Source: a virus. From it: a stretch of 41,835 nt of DNA. The notes beneath the pieces were generated by a model. It was given only the letters and a program-made list of their open reading frames with translations. It was not told the DNA's origin and did no database searches. The stretch spans positions 1 through 41,835 of the IMG/VR virus record IMGVR_UViG_3300049617_000022, one strand, 5' to 3'. A program made the translations under genes and the position numbers. Of the stretch, positions 8,319 to 18,237 are shown piece by piece (the stretch's first letter is position 1; each line of letters opens with the position of its first letter).

Positions 8319-9006
8319 TGCTTATCAACTAATTAGTCCTAACACACCATCTCAGCCACTTTATGGTGATGATATGTCTAAAGGTGTGCAATTTTTAAAT
8401 GAGTTACTATTAGATTATAGTGCTAATGGATTACTATTAACTATTGCTAAACGAGTTGATTTTACTGTTTCGATTGGTCAAGAATTTATAACATTTGGTA
8501 CACCAGATTATGTTCCTACTCCTAATGTGATAACCGGGCGTTTGGCTAATTTAGAAAATGCATGGTTAACTTTAGATGGGGTGACTTATCCATTAATTGA
8601 TGAATCAAGAAATGTATTTTATGGAAGTTACAAGTATGATCCCCAGCTTGGATTACCTAGATTTTGCATTATTACCAATGACAATAACCTGACGATGATG
8701 CGTATATATCCTGCACCGTCGCAGGTTTATACATTGTCTGTATATGGAAAATTTGAACTATTGTCGTTGTCTGAAAATGGTGATATGTCCAGTTTACCTA
8801 ATTATTATCTTCGCTATTTAAAACTGGCATTGGCTTATGAATTAGCTTTTTACAAAGGTCGTAGTTCAGCATGGGATGAAAAACTCCAGAAGAAATATGA
8901 TGATTCTATGAAGATTATGGAGTCAGTCAGTACGGTCAATCTGGTTGTTGATACGGGTAATGAATCTTATCTCAATGGATCTTGGCGCGTGAGGGCTGGT
9001 GTGTGA
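8284..9006 (+). CDS. Tail accessory factor, P22 gp4-like
   Basis: This 240-residue protein has the profile of P22 gp4-type head-to-tail adaptors. Its N-terminal helices contain DAYQLISPNTPSQPL and FLNELLLDYSANG. Beta segments with RIYPAPSQVYTLSVYGK follow, then a helical LRYLKLALAYELAF. In P22 this protein docks under the portal and plugs DNA after packaging. It precedes the gp10-like gene as in P22 and overlaps it by a GTGTGA junction. Confidence 0.8.
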   Translation: MASQTVKQFVTDAYQLISPNTPSQPLYGDDMSKGVQFLNELLLDYSANGLLLTIAKRVDFTVSIGQEFITFGTPDYVPTPNVITGRLANLENAWLTLDGVTYPLIDESRNVFYGSYKYDPQLGLPRFCIITNDNNLTMMRIYPAPSQVYTLSVYGKFELLSLSENGDMSSLPNYYLRYLKLALAYELAFYKGRSSAWDEKLQKKYDDSMKIMESVSTVNLVVDTGNESYLNGSWRVRAGV

Positions 9007-10832
9007 GTGAATGGGAAGTTAAACCTCTACCGATTATTGGTCAGTATAATGTGCAGAGGTTTACACAATTCTGCCCAGAAGACTCGGCTAATTTTTATGT
9101 GGTAACTGGTCAAGACACAAAAAAACCATTCGTAATGTATCCTACTTTTGGCCGGCAACATATTAATTATGCCGGTTTAAATAGATTGCAATTTCCTGTT
9201 GAATCAAGATGTATGTTTCGTAGTAAGAACTTCTGGTATAACGTATCTGGTAATACGATTTATCAAATTGATAAAAATTTCAATCAATTACCTATATCTA
9301 ATGGATTATTGCAAACTATTACTGGCAATGTATTTTATGCAGTATTAGTAGTAAATCGGGAAACTTTTGTATGTTTTGTTGATGGTCAAAAGGTATATAT
9401 CTATCGTGAAGTAGCTGGCACATTTGATGTAGTAACCGATCCTAATGCACCGGGTAATTTGATGCAAGATGGTGTTTTAACAAAACCGGGATTTATTGTA
9501 GCTTTTGGTAATCGTATTGCAGTATCAGTTGCTGGTAGTTCACAATTCTTTTTAGCACAAGTAAATCTTGGTGGAAGCGCGTTCAATCCTGCTACTTGCT
9601 TTACAATTAATGGTGCAGCAGTATTTGCTCAAGAATCTGGTGTGATTGGTCAAATGGGTGTATTGAATAATACACTTTATATCTATTGCGACTTTACAAC
9701 AGGTGTTTGGTCAAATATTCCAGCTATATTCTCTGGAACTGGAGTACAGTTTCCTTGGAAGAAAAATACTACTTATGATTGGAATGTTGGTATTGCCGAT
9801 CCATTATCATTAGCTATTAATTTTGGTCGAATGGTATTTTTGGGTCAAAATAGTGATGGTTTGCTACAAGTAATGGGTAGCGAAGGTGGTGAACCTAAAC
9901 CAATTGATAATCAAGCTATTGATGTATTATTTCAAGATTATGCCAATAATCCTGAAACTAACAGTCCATTCTTGGAAGGTGATGCTAATGGTTTTCTAAT
10001 GCAATACGAAAACGCAGTTCTATATAGAATTTCAGCTGGTTTATATAGAGGTGAAAAATTATTAGATGATACACAAGATGCAAATAGCCTTGAATATCAT
10101 TATGGTAGCAAAACATGGCACAGGTGCATCGAGGTAAATGGTGAACGTAATCGCGTTCAGAAGCATGTATTTTTCAATAATAGACATCTTGTTAGTATAC
10201 AAGGTGAAGGTACGATTTATGAATTATCTGGAAGATTTTATACAAATGAAGAACTTAATCCAGATATAATTCCGCTTTTACCATTAAATCCCGATCCTAA
10301 TGGTGAATTTTATTATGTTCAATATCCAATGCGTTATGAACGTATTAGTCCTATTATCTTTCAGGATGATTATTCTGAAATTGAAACTGAATATGTGCAG
10401 ATAGATTTTGTATTTGGCGATAGTAATATTTCCTATTCAACCAATCCATTCCCTAATGCACAATTTATTATTGATGAGCAAGATGTTTCTGGAGAACATC
10501 AATTTGTAGTGACTGAAACACCTGCGGCAAATAATGAACCTATATTCATGATTGCTGAACAAGGTAATTTTCCAGTATTAACTGATCTAACATATAACGC
10601 ACTCTACAAGCCGAATATCCAATTGTATTATTCAGATGATGGCGGTATATCGTTTTTACTGGCAGACGATCTTAGGTTTAGTGACCAAGGTAATTATCAA
10701 TGGCGTATGCGTTGGTATCAACTAGGTAGTTCACGTAATCGTTGTTACAAATTAGTAGCTGTTAGTCCTGTGCCAATAGTCATCCTAGGTGGAACAATGA
10801 AAGTCAGGAGGTCTAGTGGCGGAGCAGACTAA
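9003..10832 (+). CDS. Packaged-DNA stabilisation protein, P22 gp10-like
   Basis: The start is GTG 9003, overlapping the previous stop, with GAGGG upstream; a TTG at 8982 is less likely. The protein has about 609 residues and is beta-rich throughout. Repeated blade-like segments (such as VYIYREVAGTFD and NTLYIYCDF) fit the beta-propeller-containing tail hub of P22 gp10. Gp10 forms the second ring of the tail and carries the tail fibres or spikes. Order and length support the call. Confidence 0.8.
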   Translation: MSEWEVKPLPIIGQYNVQRFTQFCPEDSANFYVVTGQDTKKPFVMYPTFGRQHINYAGLNRLQFPVESRCMFRSKNFWYNVSGNTIYQIDKNFNQLPISNGLLQTITGNVFYAVLVVNRETFVCFVDGQKVYIYREVAGTFDVVTDPNAPGNLMQDGVLTKPGFIVAFGNRIAVSVAGSSQFFLAQVNLGGSAFNPATCFTINGAAVFAQESGVIGQMGVLNNTLYIYCDFTTGVWSNIPAIFSGTGVQFPWKKNTTYDWNVGIADPLSLAINFGRMVFLGQNSDGLLQVMGSEGGEPKPIDNQAIDVLFQDYANNPETNSPFLEGDANGFLMQYENAVLYRISAGLYRGEKLLDDTQDANSLEYHYGSKTWHRCIEVNGERNRVQKHVFFNNRHLVSIQGEGTIYELSGRFYTNEELNPDIIPLLPLNPDPNGEFYYVQYPMRYERISPIIFQDDYSEIETEYVQIDFVFGDSNISYSTNPFPNAQFIIDEQDVSGEHQFVVTETPAANNEPIFMIAEQGNFPVLTDLTYNALYKPNIQLYYSDDGGISFLLADDLRFSDQGNYQWRMRWYQLGSSRNRCYKLVAVSPVPIVILGGTMKVRRSSGGAD

Positions 10833-11181
10833 TTTACCGAGAATTGATGCTTGTCCAGTGGAATATGAAGATTTTCATAATGTCATGGCACGTTGGTTAA
10901 CAGATTTAGTTGACCAACTTAATGCTTCATTACAGCAATTAGATGATGTTATTCATGTTGGTCAAAGTGACAATGTATCTGCTACTCCTGCTGCTGCAGT
11001 AACTGTGCCTTTAGTGGGTGTAACACCTACAAGTTTAATAACAGCATTAATTTCTTCATCGACCAATCCTGTTACAATTACAAGTATTGTGCCGGGAACA
11101 GATCAATTTGTAGTGAATTTAAGTGGTGATCCGGGTATATCGATCATTATTAATTATACGGCTATAGTGGCTACCATATAA
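10816..11181 (+). CDS. Small tail protein at the tail-needle position
   Basis: A GTG start at 10816 follows a very strong AGGAGG and overlaps the gp10-like gene by 17 bases. The 121-residue protein has an N-terminal helical half (residues 20-50) and a Thr/Ser/Val-rich beta C-terminus. It lies where P22 has the tail needle gp26. It lacks an evident long trimeric coiled coil, so it cannot be called a needle from sequence. It may close the tail or be a short tip protein. Confidence 0.65.
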   Translation: MAEQTNLPRIDACPVEYEDFHNVMARWLTDLVDQLNASLQQLDDVIHVGQSDNVSATPAAAVTVPLVGVTPTSLITALISSSTNPVTITSIVPGTDQFVVNLSGDPGISIIINYTAIVATI

Positions 11182-11191
11182 GGAATTGGGT

Positions 11192-11902
11192 ATGAGTATC
11201 TGGGATGCATATAAACGCATTAGTGGCGGAAACATGATTAATAGCTTTTTACATCCTGAAGATGCTTATAAAGAAGCTCAGAAATCTGCTAATAAAGGAT
11301 ATGGTGAAGCGCAAGGTTATCAACAACCTATTATCAATCAAGGTCAGGCACAATATGATCCATTAAATGCAGCACGTGAAAAGTTAATGAATCCCGGTGC
11401 TTTACAGAATGAATGGGCTAGTCAATATGAAACATCACCTTATGCAAAACAGTTACTAGAACAAAACCAGTCAGCTGGATTAGATGCAGCTAGTTCGATG
11501 GGTTTGAATGGTAGTAGTGCTGCATTGGGAAATATCCAGACGGGTGCTGGTAATATCCAGAAAGAAGATCGTCAACAATTCTTGAATGACATCATGAAGA
11601 AATATATGGCTGGTATTGGACTTGGTGAAGATATTTATGGTGCAGGTGCTAATGCTGCTAGCGGATCAGCAAATAGAGCATTTGAACATGGCAATAATAT
11701 TGCTGGATTAAAAGGTAGTGAAGTTGCAGCCCCGGGTCAATTATTTGGTAAATTACTAGGTACAGCAGGAAATGTAGGACTGAATTATGCTACAGGTGGT
11801 TTAAGTGGAGCTGCTGGTGCTACTAACAATATGATGACTCCTAATCCGGTAGTAAACCCAGGAATTGGTAGAAATTCTATGAATGCATTTAATCAGGGAT
11901 AA
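11192..11902 (+). CDS. Ejection (internal virion) protein, small
   Basis: ATG 11192 follows AAGGA; an upstream TTG at 11186 is ignored. The 236-residue product is rich in Ala, Gly, Asn and Gln, with a helical middle and a Gly-rich C-terminus containing GNVGLNYATGGLSGAAG. This composition and position, before two larger proteins and the fibre, match P22 gp7/gp14-type proteins that are ejected with the DNA to form a trans-envelope channel. Sequence identity to a named family is not certain. Confidence 0.65.
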   Translation: MSIWDAYKRISGGNMINSFLHPEDAYKEAQKSANKGYGEAQGYQQPIINQGQAQYDPLNAAREKLMNPGALQNEWASQYETSPYAKQLLEQNQSAGLDAASSMGLNGSSAALGNIQTGAGNIQKEDRQQFLNDIMKKYMAGIGLGEDIYGAGANAASGSANRAFEHGNNIAGLKGSEVAAPGQLFGKLLGTAGNVGLNYATGGLSGAAGATNNMMTPNPVVNPGIGRNSMNAFNQG

Positions 11903-11907
11903 TAGAT

Positions 11908-13197
11908 ATGCCGATTAACATACAACGTCCTTTTACTGGTGCAGATGCCTTGATGGAAGGTGCTGCTGGATCTCAGGATATTATCAATTCAATATTGAAT
12001 AATAAGTTACATCCGTACCGTCAGCAATTGATGCGAGCACAAGCTGCGGAAGCAGAAGGTAAAGGTGCGCAGTCACAGATGTTGGCTAACCTATTTGCTA
12101 TGGCACAGGGATTGCCACCACAGGGTCAGCAGCAAATGCCACAACAAGGTATGCCACAAGATATGCAGCAAGGTGGGCAGCAAAACATGTCACAAGGCCA
12201 ACCACAGGATCAGCAACCTTCTGAGCAACCACAAGGTCAGCTGACTAGTCAACAACAAAAAGCTAAAGATATGTTGGAGCATATGGGTTATTGGTCACCT
12301 ACTGCTCAAGAAAAAGCTGATATTGAGGTTAATAAAACTGGAAAACAAAAAGCTAATGAACGTGTAGCAAAACAATATGCAATTGAAGAAGATATTAATG
12401 ACAAATTAAGTTCTATAGAAAGTGCAATTTCCGATCCTACTTATCGTCAGGAAATAGCTGGAGGATGGCGTGGTATAGGTATGGGATTACCATTTGGTGC
12501 GGGAAAGGTTGTACAGATGCTTCCTGATAAATACATATCTCAAAAAGCCAAAAATGCATATGGTACGGCAGCTACGGCTCTTGGTGATATTCAATCATCA
12601 TTTGCTGCCCGATTTAAAGGTGCATATAGTGCAAAAATAAGTACACTCGTTCATACCTTGAAACCAGCAATTGGTGACAATATTGCTGTACAAGATGGCA
12701 AGGTTGCTGCTTTACGTACATTAAATAAAATTGCAACAGACAGATTAGATAAAGTTAATAAATATATGCGTGAAATGGGTTTAGATGAAGTGACAGCTAG
12801 AAAGTTAGCCGATTCACAAATGCCATTCGATAAAATAGAAGCTACCGTCAAAGCAGCTGCACTTGCAGCTAGAGAGCAATCGCAAAAACAACAAACAGAT
12901 GAATTTGCGCAACGAGCAGCAAGTTATCGAGAAGCGCAAGAAAAGAAAACGCAACAAGAACCACAAAAACCACAGAATGTAATGTCATCTATATCTGAAC
13001 CCGGCGTGCAAAGTACCGGTCAACTAGAAGAAGGTACTGGTGAAGGCAATGAATCATCTATTGAGCAGGGATTGATGACTGTTATTACACCGGATGGAAA
13101 AGAACATCAAATTTATAGAGATAAATTAAAAGCTGCGAAAAAGAAATATCCTACTTTGAAAGTAAAGAAGGAGAAATTTAATGACGCAGCAATATGA
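11908..13197 (+). CDS. Ejection protein, Gln-rich, P22 gp20-like position
   Basis: A 429-residue protein with three parts. The helical N-terminus is followed by an extremely Gln/Met/Pro-rich stretch (about residues 65-115, runs such as QGQQQMPQQGMPQ). Residues 130-330 form a long helical domain with a Gly-rich hinge, GGWRGIGMGLPFGAG. The C-terminal tail of about 30 residues ends in lysines. It overlaps the next gene by 17 bases. Position and composition suggest an ejection protein that helps DNA cross the envelope. Confidence 0.65.
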   Translation: MPINIQRPFTGADALMEGAAGSQDIINSILNNKLHPYRQQLMRAQAAEAEGKGAQSQMLANLFAMAQGLPPQGQQQMPQQGMPQDMQQGGQQNMSQGQPQDQQPSEQPQGQLTSQQQKAKDMLEHMGYWSPTAQEKADIEVNKTGKQKANERVAKQYAIEEDINDKLSSIESAISDPTYRQEIAGGWRGIGMGLPFGAGKVVQMLPDKYISQKAKNAYGTAATALGDIQSSFAARFKGAYSAKISTLVHTLKPAIGDNIAVQDGKVAALRTLNKIATDRLDKVNKYMREMGLDEVTARKLADSQMPFDKIEATVKAAALAAREQSQKQQTDEFAQRAASYREAQEKKTQQEPQKPQNVMSSISEPGVQSTGQLEEGTGEGNESSIEQGLMTVITPDGKEHQIYRDKLKAAKKKYPTLKVKKEKFNDAAI

Positions 13198-15799
13198 TCT
13201 TTCTGAGTTTGGTACTCAACATGAAGAACCAAGTTATGACCTTTCGGAATTTGGTGCGCAAGGTAGTAGTGCTCCAAAAGCAAACCAGCAATATGCCAAG
13301 TTACCAGAAGGTCTTCCTTGGTATATGAAGATGATGATGTCACCTAATTTTATGAAAAATCCCATACAAGCTGCACCTGAAAGAGTTAAGGCAGTTGGTC
13401 GTGGATTGCAAGATATTGGTGAAGGCGCAAAACAGGTTTATTTAGAAAATTTTGGTGAACCTGGACAAGCAGAAGACTATACAGAACGAAAAGAAGCAGG
13501 GCGTAAGTCATATGAAGAAAGCAATCAGGGTCGTGATCCATTATTGCAGATGCTTAGAGGACACACAGCAAATTTGCCTGAATATGCAGCTGGGGCAGTT
13601 ATGTTGCCAGAAGCGGGATTATTGAAGCAAATGCTTGCTGGTGGAATAGCAATGGGTACAGCAAAGCATGGTGAGTTTGTTCCTAAAGGTGAATCTAGGG
13701 CATTGAATACTGCGGAAGGTGTATTAATTGGTGCTGGTGTTCCAGCTGCTTTTAAAGCAGTTGAAACCGGTGCTGGATTAGTTAAGTCAGTAGTAGGTAA
13801 AGCACCTAAAGCAATGACATTGGAAGAACAACAGGTCGCTAATGCTATCAAAGAAAACAAAGCAAAACTAACTGAACAAGAAGACATTCTAAAGAAAAGT
13901 GAAGAAGAATGGACTGAACAACAACGTGCTTCTCAAGAAGCAGTTGGCGGTAAAAATCCAGAATTAATGAAATATAGCAATAAAAAGAAAAATGCTGCCA
14001 TTTCAGACTTAGACAATGAGATTAATGATCTCACTGGAAAATTAGATGAAATGAAGCCAATTACACCATTGGACGAGCATGTTAAGACTTCTGAAAATGC
14101 ATTGAGTGAAGTAGAAAACACCACCAAAGAAGCTAAAGACCTGCACCAACAAGCTATCCAAGCAAAAGATGCTGCACAAGAAGAATATGAAGCAGCTGAA
14201 CAAGGCAAGAAAGGATTAGAAGGTGAGCACGCAAAGTTAGCGCGTGAACATCAGGGATTAGAAGATACGCATGAAGCAGCACAAACTGAACATGCAGCAG
14301 CTAAAGCCGAACATGAAAAAGCCGTTGAGCAGACTACTGGATTTTTCGGTAAAGGCAGAGATTATGCCAAGCGTGGCGGTGAAGTATTAAAGAAATCCTT
14401 ACAAGAGGTTTTGGATTTTTGGCCAAAACATTATAAGAATTGGATTGGTAGTATTGAAAAGAAAAATGTTAAATTACCAGAACATGCATTAAGTGAATTG
14501 CAAGATAATATTAAGAGTAAAAAGGAATTGGCTGCGGTAACAAGAGATGTAGCTTCACTTAAAAAGCAGTCTGACAAAATTAGAAAAGATTTACACAAAA
14601 CTCTTGGTACAGAAAAAGACGAATTACAGCATGAGATTGATGCCGAAGTTGCGGATACTGATGTTGCTGATACAACAGGAAATCCGTATCTTGATAGGCT
14701 CTTAAAATATTTACCATCCAAAGGTAAATATAAAGCATTTGATGTTATAGGCAAATTCCAAGATTTCAAGGCAATGCGTTTTAGGATGCAAAAAGCCATG
14801 AAACGTGGCGAGTCATTTGCCAATCGGGAATTGATGGCAGAGGCTATCGAGAAGACTGGTGATTTAATGCCATTAATTGAAAGATCACTGGAGAAAGGGT
14901 TATCTCCAAGAAATTACAAGACATGGAAATGGCTTAATAATGGTTATACGAATGAGTACTTTCCTGTTAGGAATAGCAAGACTGTTAAAGCGATTATCAA
15001 GCAAGGTAAGTTACCAAATAAAACTATTGATGTAATGAACTCGGATGAACCTGAAAAGAAGATAATGCAAGACATTATCAAGAGCAAACCTGAATTGAAT
15101 AAAGACGTACTGGCACAGCATTACAATACAAATCCTGAAGAAATATTTAGACCAGGCGAAAAGACAGGTCATTATGTAAAAGCATTACCTGAGTTGCAAC
15201 CACATATTGCTAATGAAGCAAAGGCTACTGAACTTGCAAAACAGAAAGAATCAGTAGTCAATGAAGCTAAACAACGTATTAATGAATCTGAAAAAGCACA
15301 GCGTTCGGCAAAGAATACTGTGGAAGACTATCAGAAAACAATGGATGAAAGAAAAGCAGCAATTAAACAAGCTGGCAAAAATGTTGAAGTGACAAAAAGA
15401 CATGCTGACCAATTAACAGCACAGCACAAGGAAATGACTGCTAAACATAATAAATTGATGGGTAAAGCTAAAGAAGTTCAGAAAAATATCAGCGCACAAG
15501 ATAAAGCACGAATTGATATGCGTGATAAGATAAGTGATGCGCAAGCTACGAAATTAAAGTCTGAAAAAGAATTAAAAGCAAATCAAGTTGAAATAGAGAA
15601 GTTACTTGAAAAGCGCAGCAACAAGAAATTAAGACTTGATGAAAAAGTAATGACTGAAAAGAAAATAAAGGAATTGAAAGCAAGGCAAGATGAACTTCAA
15701 GAATCTATTGATAAATCAACAGGTGTCTTGCGTATATTGACAAAAGCTGGATGGAAACTTGCTAAGAATTATGTGAAAAAGTCAGTAAATTTACAATAA
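13181..15799 (+). CDS. Large internal/ejection protein with coiled coils
   Basis: This 872-residue protein occupies the place of P22 gp16. It begins with two copies of YDLSEFG (residues 5-11 and 19-25). A helical region with a hydrophobic Gly/Ala stretch (EYAAGAVMLPEAGLLKQMLAGGIAMG, about 132-157) could insert in membrane. Long charged coiled coils fill about 210-390 and 690-850. No lysozyme or transglycosylase motif was seen. The architecture fits a protein threaded out with DNA that refolds in the envelope. An AAGGAGA ribosome site precedes it within the previous gene. Confidence 0.65.
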   Translation: MTQQYDLSEFGTQHEEPSYDLSEFGAQGSSAPKANQQYAKLPEGLPWYMKMMMSPNFMKNPIQAAPERVKAVGRGLQDIGEGAKQVYLENFGEPGQAEDYTERKEAGRKSYEESNQGRDPLLQMLRGHTANLPEYAAGAVMLPEAGLLKQMLAGGIAMGTAKHGEFVPKGESRALNTAEGVLIGAGVPAAFKAVETGAGLVKSVVGKAPKAMTLEEQQVANAIKENKAKLTEQEDILKKSEEEWTEQQRASQEAVGGKNPELMKYSNKKKNAAISDLDNEINDLTGKLDEMKPITPLDEHVKTSENALSEVENTTKEAKDLHQQAIQAKDAAQEEYEAAEQGKKGLEGEHAKLAREHQGLEDTHEAAQTEHAAAKAEHEKAVEQTTGFFGKGRDYAKRGGEVLKKSLQEVLDFWPKHYKNWIGSIEKKNVKLPEHALSELQDNIKSKKELAAVTRDVASLKKQSDKIRKDLHKTLGTEKDELQHEIDAEVADTDVADTTGNPYLDRLLKYLPSKGKYKAFDVIGKFQDFKAMRFRMQKAMKRGESFANRELMAEAIEKTGDLMPLIERSLEKGLSPRNYKTWKWLNNGYTNEYFPVRNSKTVKAIIKQGKLPNKTIDVMNSDEPEKKIMQDIIKSKPELNKDVLAQHYNTNPEEIFRPGEKTGHYVKALPELQPHIANEAKATELAKQKESVVNEAKQRINESEKAQRSAKNTVEDYQKTMDERKAAIKQAGKNVEVTKRHADQLTAQHKEMTAKHNKLMGKAKEVQKNISAQDKARIDMRDKISDAQATKLKSEKELKANQVEIEKLLEKRSNKKLRLDEKVMTEKKIKELKARQDELQESIDKSTGVLRILTKAGWKLAKNYVKKSVNLQ

Positions 15800-15809
15800 G
15801 GATTATGCA

Positions 15810-17879
15810 ATGACAACATATGTGCGTGGAGCTTGTCCAGTTTGGTGGATGTGCGATCTTCAAGGTCTACCATTAAATGATACTTATTTTGCATTTTTCT
15901 TAGATAATGTATTTCCATATACATTTCAGGATGTGTTTGAAAACTATTTACCGGGTTCAAATGCATGGTCTAATCCAGTGCAATTCTTTGCTGATGGTAC
16001 ATTGCCGAATAACATATATTTTGATCCTGATCTAGTTTATACAATTGAAATACGTCAGGGAAATACCCAAAACTCTCCATTGATTAGACAGATATTGAAT
16101 TATCAGCAACCTGATGACCAATCTGTGTTATTGCAATCATTCGATAATTCCACAAATGTATTTGTTAATCCGCAATTTGCTGATCTTAGTTTTATTTCTC
16201 CATTATCACTTAATACGGCTGGAACATATAATATTGCTCCGGGTTGGGATTTGAAATTAGTTGGTACGGGTACAGCAACAATAACCCAAAATACTATATC
16301 GGGTGATTCAGCTGGAGAAATGAGTATCGCTAATGGTGTATCTCTGGCTAATCCTCCTTATTCATTAACCTTTGGTTTATCTGGATGGTCAAGTGCCATC
16401 CTTTACCAGAGATTATCCAATAATGGCGCAATATTTGCTGGTGGATCAATTGCTGTTACAGTAAGTGCCGTATCGGGAGCTGGTACATTACCATTAACAG
16501 CGCAATATGTTGATTCACAAGGCAACTCATCATTTATTGATACATGGCAGGTTACATCTGGATATTACCAAAATTATCCTGCTGCAATAAATGTTCCAGT
16601 AGGGTCTTCTTATTCAACTAATACAGATATTGGACAAGCTGCTTATGTAGACCTGCAATTTGTATTGCCAAATACAGGCACAATATCATTAACCAATATG
16701 CAACTTCTTGGTCAAACTGACGTGCTACCTACCGTCGCAGTTATTCCACCATATATTCAACAGACCTATGAACAGGTAGTTAGTGCTGAATTTGCCTATT
16801 ACAAACCACAAATATTTTATAAACCTATTTCCAGTTATTTGGTGGGATGGGATTTTCCGTTAAATCCAGCGCAAGCAATTGGTCATAGTATTTCAGCGCA
16901 GGCAACTGGAAATAACAAGGCATTTTATGCATGGGATCAGACTGTATTTTTCCAGTCATTAACAAATGGATTTACTATTACACAGAGTAATGATGGTGCA
17001 ATGAGTGTGGCTGCTGCTGTGGTTAATCCGCAATTTGCTATCATTCAATACTTGCCTAACAGTGTGACATCAAGTACTGGAGGAATTGCGACTGAAATAT
17101 TAAATAATATTCTATCAGCAAATTTTTACGGTTATTGCGATAGTGGCCAGACTGTACCAATCAATATTTCACTATGGTACACGACTGGATCATTGCCATC
17201 AGCTGGCTCTGGTAATTCTCCAATATTAACTTTAGGAAGTGACGGACATCCTGCGACAACTGCTGCTGGATGGGTTGAAATACCATTTTCCAATGGACAA
17301 CATGCTAATGCAACAGTGTTGCCGCAATCAAATAGTGTGATGAATTATCCATTTAGTAATTGGAATTTGAATAACCCGTCAATTGCTGATACTGCAACAT
17401 TCTTTGCAATCATCGTAGGTACTGGCATGATTACGAATACCAAGGCACTTTATATTCGTTCAGTAAGTCTTGTTCCGGGGCATATACCAACACAACCAGC
17501 CCCGCAAACACCAGATCAAGTATTGCGTGAATGTCAGTATTATTACGAAAAATCTTATGACATAGCCATACTACCCGGTGCAACTGGCACATCTCCGGGC
17601 GAAGCTAGTGCGCAACCTTCTTCAAATGCATTAGTTATGCCGGGATTAAATACAGCATTTAAAACAGCTAAATATACTGATCCCGTTATTGTCTGGTATT
17701 CACCGGGCGCATCAGGAGCTTCTGGTAACATTTATGATGTAACTGGAGGTGCTGATTTAGCAGTTTCATCAACAATTGGTGCTGGACAATCAAGAACTGG
17801 TTATCCAGTTTGTTCGGCAGCAACAGCCAATCATCTTTATACAGGTCACTGGACGGCGGACTGCCGATTAGGAGTTTAA
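15810..17879 (+). CDS. Tail fibre protein
   Basis: This 689-residue, beta-rich, Ser/Thr/Gly/Asn-rich protein follows the ejection genes. The first 110 residues look like a tail-attachment domain (FFLDNVFPYTFQDVFENYLPG, then YFDPDLVYTIEIRQG). A middle region contains two jelly-roll-like segments with AGGSIAVTVSAVSG and an INISLWYTTG block. The end is a compact domain with QYYYEKSYD and NIYDVTGGADLAVSS. It probably forms the trimeric host-recognition fibre. No pectate-lyase-type enzymatic motif was recognised, so spike-like depolymerase activity is unsupported. Confidence 0.8.
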   Translation: MTTYVRGACPVWWMCDLQGLPLNDTYFAFFLDNVFPYTFQDVFENYLPGSNAWSNPVQFFADGTLPNNIYFDPDLVYTIEIRQGNTQNSPLIRQILNYQQPDDQSVLLQSFDNSTNVFVNPQFADLSFISPLSLNTAGTYNIAPGWDLKLVGTGTATITQNTISGDSAGEMSIANGVSLANPPYSLTFGLSGWSSAILYQRLSNNGAIFAGGSIAVTVSAVSGAGTLPLTAQYVDSQGNSSFIDTWQVTSGYYQNYPAAINVPVGSSYSTNTDIGQAAYVDLQFVLPNTGTISLTNMQLLGQTDVLPTVAVIPPYIQQTYEQVVSAEFAYYKPQIFYKPISSYLVGWDFPLNPAQAIGHSISAQATGNNKAFYAWDQTVFFQSLTNGFTITQSNDGAMSVAAAVVNPQFAIIQYLPNSVTSSTGGIATEILNNILSANFYGYCDSGQTVPINISLWYTTGSLPSAGSGNSPILTLGSDGHPATTAAGWVEIPFSNGQHANATVLPQSNSVMNYPFSNWNLNNPSIADTATFFAIIVGTGMITNTKALYIRSVSLVPGHIPTQPAPQTPDQVLRECQYYYEKSYDIAILPGATGTSPGEASAQPSSNALVMPGLNTAFKTAKYTDPVIVWYSPGASGASGNIYDVTGGADLAVSSTIGAGQSRTGYPVCSAATANHLYTGHWTADCRLGV

Positions 17880-17881
17880 TT

Positions 17882-18226
17882 ATGTCTACACAATACCAAA
17901 GTAATTTTCATGAATGTTTTCCAATATCCGACACGGCATTAAATGCTTTATTGATAGGTAGTACTGCTTTGCCTTGGACAGTACCGGGTACACCTGACAT
18001 TGTTTATCGCGCTACCTTTTCGGTTGGCTCTAATAATGATGTATGGGTACGTCTTAATGGCACAGCTCAAGTGCCTGTATCTAATACAGCCACGGTAACA
18101 CCTTATCAAGAGCGTATTGGCATACCATATGTTCGATATGTTAAAGGTGGAGATATGTTGAGTTTTATTTCTACAGGTGCAACCCAAGTTGGAGTATCAT
18201 TATTACAGTTGCCTAATCGTCAATAG
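17882..18226 (+). CDS. Small fibre-cluster protein
   Basis: A 114-residue beta-rich protein starts at ATG 17882 behind TAGGAGT, right after the fibre stop; an in-frame start at 17810 lies inside the fibre gene. Segments such as IVYRATFSVGSNNDVWVRLNG and PYVRYVKGGDMLSFIST suggest a single beta-sandwich. It may be a fibre-tip or accessory adhesin subunit. No named family was recognised. Confidence 0.65.
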   Translation: MSTQYQSNFHECFPISDTALNALLIGSTALPWTVPGTPDIVYRATFSVGSNNDVWVRLNGTAQVPVSNTATVTPYQERIGIPYVRYVKGGDMLSFISTGATQVGVSLLQLPNRQ

Positions 18227-18237
18227 GGATATGACCT

